A DNA stretch of 28,058 bases from positions 23,418 to 51,475 of the forward strand of contig DCGI01000015.1 in assembly GCA_002315475.1 (NCBI GenBank). Direction: 5' to 3'. The notes under the pieces are model-generated. The model was not told where the DNA came from. It did not search any database and saw only the letters and a program-made list of their open reading frames with translations. The stretch's first letter is position 1; the number at the start of each line of letters is the position of its first letter. The position numbers and the translations under genes are program-made. This document shows positions 6,901 to 21,900 of this stretch, in pieces. This stretch comes from Christensenella sp. UBA1782. GTDB taxonomy: Bacteria > Bacillota > Clostridia > Christensenellales > DTU072.

Positions 6901-9900
6901 AATTCTGTACCGTCAAACGGACGGCAATATTTATTATGTGGCGGACGACGGCGTCGTCTATGCCGAAGACGGAACGGTAACGGCGGTAGAACCCGCCACC
7001 CTCGTTTTGGATCCCGTCCTCTCCGATGAAGCCTACGTGCAGTTTAACGTCGGTTTGGTGGACAGCCTTTCCGAAACGAAAGAATCTTTCTATATCGACT
7101 GGGTACTTTTGGATTCTATCAATATCACCAAGACCAATAACGTTATGCCGAAGGGAACCTTCGCTTCCGCCGATTATAAGGTATTCAGCGAGTGGCTTGC
7201 TTCGTTGACCGTTTCGGTCGATTTGGAATTGGAACTGGCGTTGTCTTCCAGTCATGACGTCGTACAATGGGAACAGTTGGTGGACTTGTTGAACGAGTTT
7301 AACGTATTGGACGGAGCGAGCGACTTTATCTCCTCTTTGATGAAGACCGTCGTCGTATCTTTGACCAGTAAGATGATGAATCAAGAAACCGAAAGCAACA
7401 ACGGCGTCAAAGTCGGCTTTGCCGTACACGGTACCATTGACATCGCAAACTTCTTCCAAAGTCAGCTTGCCGTCGTCGTTTTCGATAAGACCGGCGAAGA
7501 TAATAACGGGTATCTTGCCGCCGACGGACAGAGATACAACGTCATCATCGGCGTGTATATGCAAAACGGCGGTGCCGAATTGGATATGCGTTATTTCGGT
7601 ATCACCCTGTTGCAAATCACCGATTTGAAGAGTACCTATCAAGGTATCCTTGCCACGTTGTGGGATAACTACGAAAACGCCGTTCAGGACGCTACGCTCA
7701 GTCTGTCCGAACAGTTTACAAGCGGTAGTGAATTCAATCATACCGTCTTAAAGCAAGAAATTTTGACGTACTTTTTGGAGAATCAGTACAATAAATACCA
7801 AGTGGATAACGTGGTTTACTTCTCCACCTATTTCCCGAAATCGAACTTCAAATATATTTGCCTCGATAACGATATTATTTACGTTTACGAAAAGATGGAA
7901 TTGGATAAGTACTTCCTCTTTGAGGACGGCGATAACGAACTGCGTCTGCAATCCACCTATTATTATTATGAAATATTGACCAGCGGAACCATTTTGGTAT
8001 ACACCAAAGGCAGAGCGGAAGCGGTCGCCACCATCAATCCTCTGTCGCAGAACAACTCTTTGGTGGAAGCCGACATTCACGCGATTCAGAGGAAGATACT
8101 CACCAACGCTTACGGTACCACGACCTACGATAAAGATTTGTTTGACGCCGAAATCAAAGCGGCGGCTTATCAGTTATATTCGGGCTTCGTCACCAAGTAC
8201 GCCGGCTATTGGGATGCTACCTATGCGAAGGCGCAAGGAACGGTGCAGGGCTATATGGAGGAAGAATTACAGTCGACCGTTGACGAATTGAAGACCTTCA
8301 TCCGTCTGTCCTATTTGAACAGTACTTCCTACCTCACCCAAAAGAGCCAACTCGCCACGAAGGCGGTTTCGCAAATCCGCTCCCAATACAACCGCTATGC
8401 GCAATCGGCCGCCGAAATTCGTGCCAGTGCCGAGTATCAGGCTTTGTTGCAACGGATGTTGGAAGAACATATTGAAGAACAAGTCAACAATCTGTATAAC
8501 AACTTTAACGAGAACCAGTTTATTTCCCTACTCACCACCACCGCTTCGGGTGTGATGGACGTCAACTATTTGAAAGCGGTAACGTGGCGCAGAATTTATC
8601 GGGAAAGTGCCGTTGCTTCTCACGCCGTCTATAACGCCGCTCCGCTGTTCCTCTCCGAATACGTGAAGGGACAACAAGAATACGATATTTCCATCGCCTC
8701 GAACGGCAGCATTTCTTCCGCCGATAAGATTGCTTTGGAAATCAACTATAATAACGGCAAAGTGGTTTTGGAGCTTGTTCGAGAAGTCATGAACGCCCTC
8801 TTCGCTTCTTACGGCATGGGCAGTTTGGGTACTTACGTACAGTTCGACGATTTCTTTGCCATCATCGATACGTCGGAAGGTTTGTCCGTTTCGCTCGGCG
8901 TGACCTTCTTTACCACCTACGATTTCTCGCTCGGGGTTCACTCCCTCAGCGTCAGCGTCGACGCCGATGAAAAAGACAAATACAAAGTGGTGATGCCCAG
9001 TGCCGAAGGCGCATTGGTAAAAGACGTACCGAACGCCGTTAAGGTGGAATTGGAAGCGTATATCACCCTCCGCAATCTGTTGGCAGACGACAGATATCCC
9101 GAATTCGAAGATTCTTCTCCGTACGTACTCAGCTACGTGTTAAAAGAGTTAATCGGGAACTCCGAATTCAAAAAGAGCGAATTAAAAGCCTACTACGCCG
9201 AGCTTGTCGATACGAGCGGCGGGGAAGAAAACGCCATAACTTTGCAGGCGAGAGCCTATAACAGACTTTATTTGGAAGCGACGACCGAGCAACAGACGGA
9301 AATGAAAAACCGTTTGAGCATGGCGTGGGATAAGATTCAGGGAGGAACGGCACCGCTTGCTTATCAAGGGGCTACCGAAAAGAGCGAAAAGCACTATGCC
9401 TACGCATGGGAACTGTTGGTGAATCGTGCCAAGATTATCGACATAGACAGTTTGGACTTTGACATTTTGTTGGAATTCGTCGACCAAATGAACGATACCG
9501 CCCACATTTACGTCGACTTGTGGTTGGACATCAAAAACGTGTATTCGAGCAAACTGAAAGTAACGATTTCCCGTGAATTACTCGGAGAATATACCGAAGT
9601 GGAACTTGTTTCCGCCGGCGACTACGATGCCGCTACCGCGCGGAGAAATCAAGCGATGATCGGCGGAGAAATTCCCGATAATCTCTATTACGAAAAGAAG
9701 ATGACGGTTACCGAGCAAGAGGTATACGAGCTGACTGCCGATACTAAATTCCTTGCCGATAAGACCTATTATATAGGTATGGAAGAAGACGTCCTCGCCG
9801 TTATGTACGACGGTTCTTATAATACCAGTAAGGACTCCTTCGGCGGTAAAATTTATTTGACCACGTCGGTTTTCAATATCGGAAACGTGGAAATCAACAA

Positions 9901-12900
9901 TACCACCGATGCGTTCAACTCGGTTTTCGAAACCTTTAACGAAAACTTTGTGGCAAGCACGTCGGAAAGTTTGCGTGCCTTCTTCGGTGTGAACGACGAT
10001 GCGAACAATACCGCCCTTTCGGCTTCCGCGCAAGAATCTTTACAGGCGCTCAACGCGGCGAAAGAATACAAGACGATTTTGGATATCGTGTTCGAAAGAG
10101 AAAATATCTCTCTGAATTTGTTAAAAGACTCCATCGTGACGATTGTTTATCTGTTGACCGATCAAGATATAACCGACGTCATCGACGACTTGGATTTCAA
10201 CATCAGTGCCGGCGGTGTGTACGGTAACGAAGAGTTATCGCTGTCGGTGGCGTTGGAACTCGGCAACAACCAAAACGAGGAGGCTCCCGCCGCTTCGGAT
10301 ACCACCGATATTATTATCGGTATCAAAGGTCTGGACGTCGGACTTTCGGACGACGTCACCGTACCCAATACCTGGGATAAGGGACCGTACGTCAGTTTGG
10401 ATACCTTGACGAAATTGGGCTTTGCTTGGGGCGGATACGTCGATATGTCCTTGACGGATATTACCAAAAACGTCTTTAACTTCGACTACGGTGTGGAAAT
10501 CTTCACTTCCTTCTGGTTTGAAGGACGTGATATCGATATAGGCTTCCGTGCCGACATCCCCGAAGACGAATTCGGAGAATCCTATGGCTTGAAACAATCG
10601 GTTTACCTCGATATTCGTGCCAATATGAATTTGCAAACGTTGTCGAAATTGCAAGACGTGGAAGTATACCTCTCCATGACTTCCTACAAGAACCGTGAAA
10701 TTTACGATCGTATCTTGATGAAAGAACGTCGTGCCTTGATGGATAGCGTTTATGAACGATTTGGCAATTACGCCGATGCTTGGAACGCACTTCGTTCCGA
10801 AGTCGCTATCGATGCCGTCGATAAGAAGATTTCTTATACCGACGATACCCGCTATTTACGAGTAGAGGATAACTTTGCCTTCTGTTCCTTGATGGACGAA
10901 ATCCTGCTCGGCATGAAATCTATATATAATGATAGTAACGTATACGAAAAGAGCTGGAAAGAACTCTACGGACAATGCGGGGACTATTACTTAGGCGACA
11001 TTCTCAGTATCTACTTGCTTTTGGAAGCGAAAGTGGACGAAAACGGGGAAAAGATGACCGACAGTATCGGCATCGCCAACGGGTATATCGACCTTGCGTT
11101 CTTGAACGTAGAACCGATATTGTTGAGCGACATCAGCGACCTTACCACCACCATCGGTAAGATTTTTGAAATGAACTGGGAAAAACTGTTGTTCTCGGGT
11201 TCCCAAAGTGCCTCCGCACAAAACGGTGCCATGAACGCCGATACCGAATCGAAGCATACCCTTCGTGATTTGGATCTCGCCAGCATCCTGCGTTTGACGA
11301 TCAGTACCGACCGTCAGCAACAATTCTTGATGGCGTCGGTTTCCAGTGCCGCCTTCTATACCGTCATGCAAGCACTCGGCGTACCGAATATCGAGAGTTA
11401 CTTCGGAGAGCTTCCGCAGAGTGACGACGAGTACGTCGAAGGACAGATTTACCCGCAATACTCCCCCACCTTCACCGTTTCGTTCGAGAACTGGAACGAG
11501 GAAAGCGGCAGTTATGAACTTGCCAATATCAAATTGGCTTTGAAAAACCTGTTGACCTTCACCATCGCCATCGATAATCCTACCTTTGATATAACCAAAG
11601 GCAGACAGCAGATTACCATTCGGGAAAAGGTCTTGGAAGACGGAAAATACGTCGATAACTATACCACCATTGACGAAGTATGGTTGGAAAACCCCGAAAT
11701 CAAGATGAATCTTGCCGGTCAGTTGATTTTGGATGCCGAAGGCGTCGACAAGGCGGAAGCGGGTGCGATTACCGATATTAACTTCGGTAACCTTCTCCGT
11801 ACCCTTGCCACCGACGACTTCCCGCTCGACATCATGCTGTCCACGTTGGAGAGTTTGTACGGCGACTTGTACTTTAATTTTGAAGCGAAAATAAACGTTT
11901 TGAAGGTTTATGACGCCGTCAATACCTTCTTGAAGAGCAAGAGTACCGACGTGAAAGATATTATTTCCTTGCTCGGCAACATGGGCTTGGAAGCCTATAT
12001 CGAAATCACCGCACGTTCGCACGAAAACGAAAACAAAGATTTGATTACCAAAGAAACCGTTTTGATGGGCTTCTATTTGGTGCAGGAACAATCGGGTAAC
12101 GAGTCCTATCTGTCCCTGTATGCGGACTTCTCGGCTTTCCATATCAGTAAGATCAAGATTACCGACCTTGCTTCCACCAGCTCGGCTTTGATCAAGAGAT
12201 TGAGTGACTTGTTCACCGCGACCGAGGCGGAAAACGCTTCGTACGGTGCCCGGAGCGAAGAGGAACTTCGTTGGAGCTTGTATCATCTGTACACCGCACT
12301 TTGTGCGTCCACGACGGAAACCGCTCAAAACGGCGTAGCCGACTATACCGGCGGTCAGGCGATGGAAAACTTCTTGCAGTTGACGCTCGGCAACAGCTAC
12401 GGTATCACCGTAACCGCCGTCGCACAGGTTTTGATAGAAATTTTGAACGAAATCTTCAACGACGACAACAGTTTGTCGGTGCGTGCCTTTGAGAACATGG
12501 TTACCGATACCATTCTATCCGGATACGATACCGAAATTCAAAACTACACCTTGTTGGTTACCGAAATGGAAAACAGTCTGAGCGGAGACAAAGCCGATGC
12601 TTGGGATAACCTTTTGGAAGGTTCTGCACTTTCCATAGTAGCGGGTGAGAAGAAGAAAGCCGAAGCTTTGTTCGCACAGATTGAAAAGAATATTTACGGT
12701 ATAACCGACGAAGTCGAATTAAAACAAATGGCTTGGGATGCTTATTATTGGGGCATCGTGGGTGTGACGTACGCCGAAGTTTTGTCGGTTTATAAAGTGG
12801 AAAACGACGCAGGAAACACCGAAAAAGCCGACCGCTTTATTAAGATAACCGGTTTGAATTTGGAAAAATGGGGTGCGATGTCCGGCATTATCGAACAAAG

Positions 12901-15900
12901 ACGGGCAGATAAACTGAACGAAGGCGCTTTGGCGACGAGTGTGGAATCGTTGGCTGCCGAATACGCCGACTACTATCTCAAAGCCGAAGTCTTCGATAGC
13001 TATTTTGCCTACGTGTCGAATATGAAGAATTTGATGGATACCTACCATCAAAACGCCAAAAACTACGTCAGCAGTCAACAAATCGTCGCGCAGGTCGGCA
13101 ACGCCACCAACAGTTATGCGTTTGACTATTTGCGGAACGACGCAACGATTTCTTCCGCCGACAGAAACCGCTTTAATGCGATTTTGTCGGAATATTCGGC
13201 AACCAGCAAAAACAGTATTACGGCGGGGAGCAGTGCTTGGACGAAAGTATACGCCGAATACGAAAACGCTTATAACGATTTGATGGAAGCGTTGGAATAC
13301 GCCGACGATTTGGCGGTGGAATTGCTCGGAGAAGGTGCTAAGCCGTTCTCGTTGGAAGACGGTAGTTACGACGTCTTGACCGGCTTTGCCGCGGGGTATT
13401 CTTATACCTGGAAGACCGTCGTCATGCAGTACTACTTAAATAACGCCAAATCGACCGCCGACGTACAATCCCGTTTGGAAAACGCATACGTGTCGATGTT
13501 GACCAACGAACGGGAAAGCATTAACGCAAGCTTACTGTATGTCTATGCCTGGAACGAATACACCGCCGACGTCAAGAGAGCCACCAAAAACGAAACCGAA
13601 ACGGGAACGTTGCTCCGCATGAACGCTACCTACGAAAAGAGCATGGGAGAAGGCGTTTTGGAAGGAATCTACACGTTCAAACCCGTCATGGTCGTCGGAA
13701 ACGACGGACAGGCGGAATGGAAGACGGTGAGCGTGGCACAAGACCTTTACAGCATCCTGAACGGCGATCAAGAGGACAGCTATATCAAACAAGCTTACTC
13801 CTCCGTACCGCAACTCATCATCGACACCGTCAACGGACAAGGAACGATAGAAGTCGGTGTCATCCACGAAGGCAACATCGTCAGTTTGGATCTCGCCTTT
13901 GCCAACTTCGATATTCAAGTACGCTTCGCCGAAGCGGGCGTTTCGTTCGGAGGCGGACAAAACAAGACCGACTTGACCAAAAATACCGACTATAAAGTCA
14001 AAGACGATGCGCAAGAATATACCGTCAAGACGATATCCGAGTATTTATCGGAACAAACCGACTTCGTGTCCATCGACGAAGACTTCGGTTACGTCTTTAC
14101 CGACATTGACTTGTTGTTCGACTTCAACGCCGACGAAACGGGATACGACATGGAAACGTTGATTTCTTTGCTCCTCGATTCGATGGGATTGGAACTGAAC
14201 TATCAAGGGTACAGCTTGTCGGTCGGCGTCATCATCGACATTCTGCAAAAACTGAGTGCAAGCTACCGCTTGAACATTCAAGCTCGCGTCAACGTGTTCA
14301 GTTTGATCAAAAACATAGAAGACGGTTTGGCTTCTATGGACTTGGCACTCAGTCTGTATCCGCAAAACAGCACCGAAAACAATCCCGTATTCCAAATTAT
14401 TTTGGGTGCAATGGATGACGGAAGCAGTTTTGTATACGTCGACTTATCCACCTTTAACATTCAAAAACTGTACATTACCGACGCTTTGTCCTACGTGCGT
14501 ACGTTGTTGTTTGCCAATAACCTCGCGCCGATGTACTTCGATCCGACCGCCGAAACTTCGCTTTCCGAAGTGGTGGAGGACGCTTTCCTGTATTCTCTGT
14601 GGTTGGAAGCCGAAAACGCTTCGGCAAGTTCTTCCGAATTCGAAGAACTCGCCATCATCATGAACAAGCACGGCATTTCCACGACGATAACCAGTACGGC
14701 GATTTATGCCATTATGGATATGTTAAATATTTCGGCGTTTGAAGAATTGCTCGGTGCCGCCGGAGAAATCAACATCGATGCTTCTTTGTTTACCGTAGCG
14801 TCGGACAGAACCAAGTTTACCGACGGGGACAGAGAGCTGATTCGTCTGGGACTTGCGTACGAATCCAACATGGAAGGCAGTCAAAAGGGCAGTGTGGCGG
14901 TCGATTTCTCCATCAAGTCGATGGAATTGGAACTCAATCAACAGACTCGTATTTTGGGCGTATCCGACATGGCGGAATTGGAACGGGAATTGAGCTTGTA
15001 CCGCTTGCAGACGACGGACGGCGACAAGTTGATCGTCGCCGAATACGACGATAACGGCGACGTGAGAATAGACGGCGACGGAAACGTCATCCAGACCGGT
15101 GACATTGCCGAATTGAAAGGTTCTCTCCCGAACTTGGTCGTTTCCACGACGTTGTACGTTACGATCAACGCCAACAGTACGAACATGGAAGAATTGAACC
15201 AAAAATCTCCTATTTCCGACTTGTTGAATAAGATTACGGGTAACCTTTCCGACATCATCGGCAACATTATGCTGAGCTTTGTCAACGATCAGGAAATCAC
15301 CTTTGCCATCATGGTTTCCGCCGATATCGACTTAGGTACCGGTGCCGATACCGACTATTTGCAACACATCATCGATTCTTCCATCGTACGGATAGATATC
15401 TTTGCTTACCATTCGGAGAACGGCGTCATCCTTTCGGGTGCCGACATTCCCGCAAAGCCATGGCTGATGGAAGACAGCGGAGCACTTGCTACCATTATTT
15501 ATCAACGCGGTAACTTGTACGTAGACGCAACCAAACTCCATATCAATAAGTTGGTTTTGGAAGACGCCTCTTCCCTCGTATTCAGTCAGGACGAAGCCTC
15601 CGCCGCTTTCTGGACGGGCATTGCCGAAGACGTTAAGGCGGCTACCGGTTCTACCGGTGTGGGCTTGGACGTCGCACTCGACTGGTCGAAAGACGGCTTC
15701 TTTGTCTTGATGGAAAAGGACGCCATCGCCTCCATTTTGAATATTTTAGGTTTGGGCGGCTTTGACTTGTTTGAACAAGCGGGTATACAAGCCTATATCG
15801 AAGCGGTCAACGTCGGTTATAAGGACGGCAACGCCGGCAATACCGATCCCGCCAACCAAATCCTCAGCTTTGCCGTCGGTGCGTCGGTGGCTATGGGTAA

Positions 15901-18900
15901 ACTCAATACCGGATCGGATACCCTCTTGCAGGAAGGAAACTCCGGCTTTGCCTTGAACGCCTTTATTAAGAGTTTGTATATCGGATTTGAGAACTTCGAA
16001 AAAGAGAAGTGGGAGGTTCAGGATCCCGACGCCTACGTCGATATTTCTTCGTTGAACACCATCCGCGTGGATACGCAAATCACAATGGATTTGTCGGATA
16101 CCGAAGGTAGATACGAACTCGCCGAATTCTTGAAGAGTTTGATCGACGTCAAGACTGTCGGCTTCACGAAGGATATTCAACCGATTTTGGACTTCTTGGA
16201 GAGTGACTCGGCTACCTTGATTTTGGATATTACGGCGAAAGTCAACTATCAATCCTTATTGGAAGCCATCACCGCAGGGGGCGGTTTGTCCGATATGCTG
16301 AGCGAAGTGCAGGCACAAATCGCAATTTCCACCGTCAAAGAAGATATCGTGCGAGAAGATATCATCGTGTTGTCCTTCATTCGCGGCGACCTGTATCTGG
16401 ATATGTCCAATTTGAACGAATCCCTTGACAAAATCAAGGTAAAAGATGCTATCGGTACCGTAAAGAAACTTTTGGGTTCGAGCAGTACCGCTTCGAGCAT
16501 GGCGGTCAAGTCCGGACTTTCGGAAGACTATTATGACAATATTTTGAGCGAGTTACGGACACTCGCCGCCCAAAACGCCTCCTCCGCCATTTCGCAAGCG
16601 GAAGCGTTGAAGTCGGTCATTGAATTGAATCTGAGTGCGGCGAAAGGTCTTGCCGTCAGCATCGTGTACGGTTCCGTTTATACCGCCATTAAGTACTTTA
16701 TCGACGAAGGTAACGATACGAATTATGCCGATACCTTTGCTTTGATTACCACGTTCAGCAATCCTTCGTTATCCATTAACATCGATTACAACGTCAACGC
16801 CAAAGTACAGTTGTCCATACCTTCCACGATTTATAACGACGATGAAAACCTACTCTTAAACAGTTGGATAAACACGTCGAAGAAGCATCTCGGCTACGAA
16901 AACAAGTCCATCGTCCTCTACGACGAAAGCACTTTGTCCTATTCTACCACCGTCAAAGATTACGGCTTGCTCCTCGACTATATGGCGGAAATTTCCGAAG
17001 CCTATATCGACGCCGATACGAGCGAAGTCTATAAGAATACTTTGGCGGCAATGGCGACCGATTTGGATACGCTCCTTTTGCAAGAGGCTACGGCGATTTA
17101 CGCAAATTGCGCTACGGCGAGAAGCTTTACTTCCTTACAGGAAGCGGTAACCGAACTCGGCAAAATCGACATTCTGTCGAGATATACCGAAATCGTCGGA
17201 TTCTTGACGAAAGTCGCTCAAAAAACGGGCAGAGAGAGAGTCTATACCGCCGTTTCCATGTTCTATAAGGGTGAATTTATTACCAACGGTTTGTCCGATA
17301 CCGTTCGCGGACTGCTCCGAGATATTTGGCAGGAATACCTCGCCAAAGCCAACGGAACGACGCAATACGGCATGAACTATTTGGAGAAGAACGATATCGT
17401 GTTGACCACGACGATCGAAAAAGCTCTTGCTCGCATCATAGCCACTTCGACGTTACAAACGGTTTTGAAGAATTTGAGCGAAACCGAAAAACTCTCTTAC
17501 GTCAATAGCTGGATAAACGATTCTTCCTTCCTTATCGGAGACAGCTACGCTTCCGGCGTTTATAAGAGCTTTGCCAACCGTTATACCTACTATAAGAATA
17601 ACGAAAACGCTTGCAAGGCGTTGTTCTTCGATTACGTCTTGATTCTCATATATGAAAACCCGACGACCTATGCGAAGCAATACGCTTCCTTCTTCACGTC
17701 GGAAGTATCGGGTACCAACGTGGTCGACGCTGCGATTTGCGCCGACATGGCGGCGTTATTCTATGACAATACCGACCTCATTTCCTTCTTGGGCAGATTC
17801 GGATATACCGACGTGACCGAACTCAGTCAACGTCTTGCCGTACAATCGCTTGCCCTTGCGTACAGAAGGGGCATGATTGTCGCCGAAGACGTATGGCTTA
17901 TTCGTATCGGCGAAGAAATTTCGCATACCGTTACCACCGAAGAACAGTACGAAGTGCATACCGCCGAGTACGACGAACTCAGTAACGCTTTGAAAGCGAC
18001 GGCGTGGGAATTATATCGTGAACAACTGGACGAATATAACTTCGCCATGAGTGAATTTGCTTTGGATACCGCCCTTTCGGCAGCGGGACTGAATACCGAA
18101 GACGAGGACGTCCGTGCGGTGGTTTCCGCCGGTAAGACCATACTCGGCAAGGTGCTTTCCGCCGAAGAAGTGGCGTCGATTACTTCCGTCTTGACCGAAA
18201 AAGATATTTACGACATGGTAGAAAAAGGCTATGCCGAACTCGTCGGGAAAGCCAAAGTATCCCTTTCCGGCGAAAGTAACGAACAACTGTATAACCGCTT
18301 CCGAGCCATTACCGACGCAAGCGTGAAGACGCTCGTTTTGAAGAATCTGGAACAAAAAGAATACACCGAGACGAAGTCGAAAGCGGCGGCGTTTTACGCT
18401 TACTATATCGACGGGGAAACCGACCTTTCGGGTTCTACGTTCGTGGATATCGAGCAGAAGCTCGGCGGTATCACCAAAGAGAAGATTCAAACGGCGGTTT
18501 CCGATTTGTTGACCGCCATGAGTTTGTACACGGCTATTGCGGACGAAGAAGGCAAGATTCAACAGTACAGACAAGACCAAAGTTTGCTCGGCACGAAGAG
18601 CAGAACGATTGACGCACAGGTAGCGTTGTATCGTGAAATCCTCGCATATCGTGACAAACTTTTGGAGATTTATACACCCGCAGTGGCAGAAAGCATGTTG
18701 GCAGGTTCTTTCGTTGACGAAGAAAAGTCTCAAGCGGATAAACTCCTTTCCAAAGTCGTCATGTATGCCAGTATCGGCTACACGCCGCTCGAAGAAACGG
18801 TGACCGAAGCCTATAAGAAGATGCTGGCAAAACGGGATTTCTATTTGACCGTAACCGAAATTTTGGTACGGAATCAAGTAACGACCGCAGTGGAAGCCGC

Positions 18901-21900
18901 CGCTTATCTCGAAATCGAAAGGTATCGAGAAGAATATAATGCTTTGTCGTACGAAGCGTTACTGTCGAACAACTCCGAGAGTCTGTATTATTTGATTTGG
19001 TCGGAAATGATGATTGCGACCTATTGTGACGTTTCTTACCACGAAGAAGCGGGCAAGACATTCACGAAAGAAGAGCTTATCGAACTTCGTCGCATTTTGC
19101 AAGCGATTCCGTCCGCCATCCGTTCGTACAACAAGGCACAGAACATTGTTTTGAACGAACAACAAGAAATCGCTTTGACGTACTTCCTCCTCTTCGATAT
19201 GCAGAAAGCCTTCTTGTATATCGATGAAGTGTACGAAGAAGTACTCGACGGCACCAATACCGTTTATTCGATTGTGAGCGACTTAGTCGCCAACGTCGGT
19301 AACGCCTTCCTGACGCTCGGACTTGCGACGTCCTCGAAGACCACCTTCACCGAAAAGGGTATAGAAGCCGTCAACGTCGTCAACGCAAAGTATCAAGCCA
19401 AAATGGAAAGTTTGCGTGCGGACAGTCGCGTCGTCCATAATAACTACAAGTCCTATTTGGAATGGAACGTTTCCGAAGACAGCTGGAAAGCTTTGATGGG
19501 GGACGTTGACCTTTCCGCCTTCGCCACCTTCGACGATTTCTATGCCTATATCACGACGGGCAGTCACGAAGGGTATCAGTTTACCGCCGATTCGGTCGCC
19601 TCAAAGAACTTCAAGACCATGACCGAAGTGTTGTATAAGACGTACGACGATACTCGCAAGGATTTGGAAAAGGATACCGAAAAGAAGCTTTCGGCTTTGA
19701 TGAAAGAGTTTTTATCGGCAGGAAAGAACATAGCCGATTATCTCAAAGCGTACGACGCCGAATTCGGCACCAAGCAAACGGAACGTTTGAGCACCGATAA
19801 ACTGGGTGGTTTATTCCCCGACACCATCGGAAACGACAACGTCTACGCCGCCGCTCTCGCCTTCTTACAGATGAATGAAAGCGGAACGTACGATACCGTC
19901 TTGTCCGGTTTGTCCTTACAATACGTCGGCATCGTCCGCTACGCCGTAGCCTACGGAGTCCTTTGCGTCGACGAAGGGACGAAAGCGCAAGCGACGCAAT
20001 ACTACGCCGACTACAAAGCCGGCAAGTATTTCGAAACGGGATATGAACTTTCCGAAGAAGTCTTCGATACCGTTGCGAAAGCCATCGTTTACGCCGACGG
20101 CGTTTCGGGAACCCTCCAAAAGGGATTCGGCTCGGTAGCCGCCATGACCGTTGCGGAAGAATACGCCTATAAGACCGCTTTGTACTACTATTCGGTACGG
20201 AACCATACGGCAAACTTCGACGCCGCTTTGTATGAAAAAGCTTACGAAGCCTTCTTGCGTATGAGTGCTTCCTACGAAAGATATATCGAATTGGAAGACA
20301 TCCGGAATTCCGTCATCTTTGAAACGTTGTATCTCAAAGACAAAGACCTCCGTATGCAGATTTTGGAGAGCATTAACGAAGCCGCCAACGGAACCATTCG
20401 TGATACGGCAAGTGCCATCAACAGTGAAAAGAGTTATTTCTCCATTGAAAACGTCGATATTTACTTGCAAATCACCGAAGCCTTCGGAGAAGAATTGGGA
20501 GAATTCTACGATTCTTTGGTGAAAGACATCGAAGGAGACGTCGGTTTGAAATCGGTAGGCACGTTGTACGAAGAAATCCGAGACGACCTCGCCAAGTACG
20601 TCTTTGCCGAAAAGATGGATGCCACCGAAAAGGCACAGGTTATTTATTCGATTTTGAACGATGCGACCGTATCGTATCAACAAATTACCTCCTTCCCCGC
20701 TTATTATACCTATGACGGTACAAATTGGGATATGGTCGGTATTTTGAATGAACAATATCTGACCACCTACTATCAATGGAACGGAACTTCTTTTGTGAAA
20801 ACCACCGACAAAGAGCTTCCCGTCGTCTACGAAAAAGCAAAGGTCATGACCGATACGTTGCTGGGAGAAAAGATTCCTTCTACCTCGGTATACTATGTAG
20901 AACAGGCAGGTTCTTACGTCGTGACGACGGATACCGAGTTCGAAATCGGTACGGAATATTTCCTCTTCACGCCCGTAGAGACCATTGACCAAACGAAGAT
21001 AAATACCTACTATACGGCGATATATGACTATACGTATGTAAGCGAATATCAAGAAGCGGTAGACGCCTTTAAGGCGGCGATAGAATATCTCGTTGCTTCG
21101 GCGGAAATCATGCCGACCGTTGCCGAAGAAATTTTGGCTCGCTACTCTTCGACGGATAGCAAGTACGTGGCAAGTATGTTGAATACGGCAAGCCACTTGC
21201 TGACCTATTTGAAGGCATTGGTGCTTGCTTATCAAAACGGTTTGTCGGAATATATCGTTACCTACTACAGCAATAACGTAAACAGTTTGAAGAGCAGGGT
21301 AGCCACGCAAGGCTATCAAAAAGCGGAGAGTGTTCTCGGTACTTCGACCGATAACTACGCCGCCTCCGAAGACTTCCTCAAAAAGGAAGCCGACGGCACG
21401 ACGACGAAGGTGACGTACACGACCGAAACGTCGCAAACCTATACGCCTTCCGTTGCGACTTCGCGGACACTTCAAAATAATGAAAGTACCGTATCGGGTT
21501 CGGAGGCGTATTATGTTTCGGAAAATCATTTCGACAGCACGTATACCGCTACCGTACAAACCAATTATTCCGCATTGAAGTCTTCCGTCGGAACGTTGCT
21601 GAACGGTAACTATTCGTTGGCAAATATCGTAGGACAAACGGGTATTACCGTCGATAGTGCGTACGAATACGTGCAGACGAGATCCGAGTTTACGCTGCCG
21701 ACGTTCGAAGCGGAGTTCAATTATTCTGCAAGCGAGTTATTGAGTCATGATTTGGCAAGGGAAGGGAAAGATTCCGCAGATCAGACGGTAACCCTCGGCA
21801 ACCTCGTTAGTACCTATCCGATTCCGTTGTTCGTACGGAACGATTCCGGTACGTTCGTCAGTGCTACGGGAAGAATTCAGGCAAACGAACAGTACTATCG

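Noticed and set aside
19916..21637. Long open frame on the minus strand (573 codons) and many similar antisense frames from 4 to 28 kb, for example 10991-12328 and 23015-24307
   Set aside because: They lie entirely inside the giant plus-strand gene and look like shadows of its strong codon preference (TTG, GTC, GCC, ACC, GAC). Their translations are compositionally odd, rich in Arg, His, Phe and Val, with no recognisable domain.
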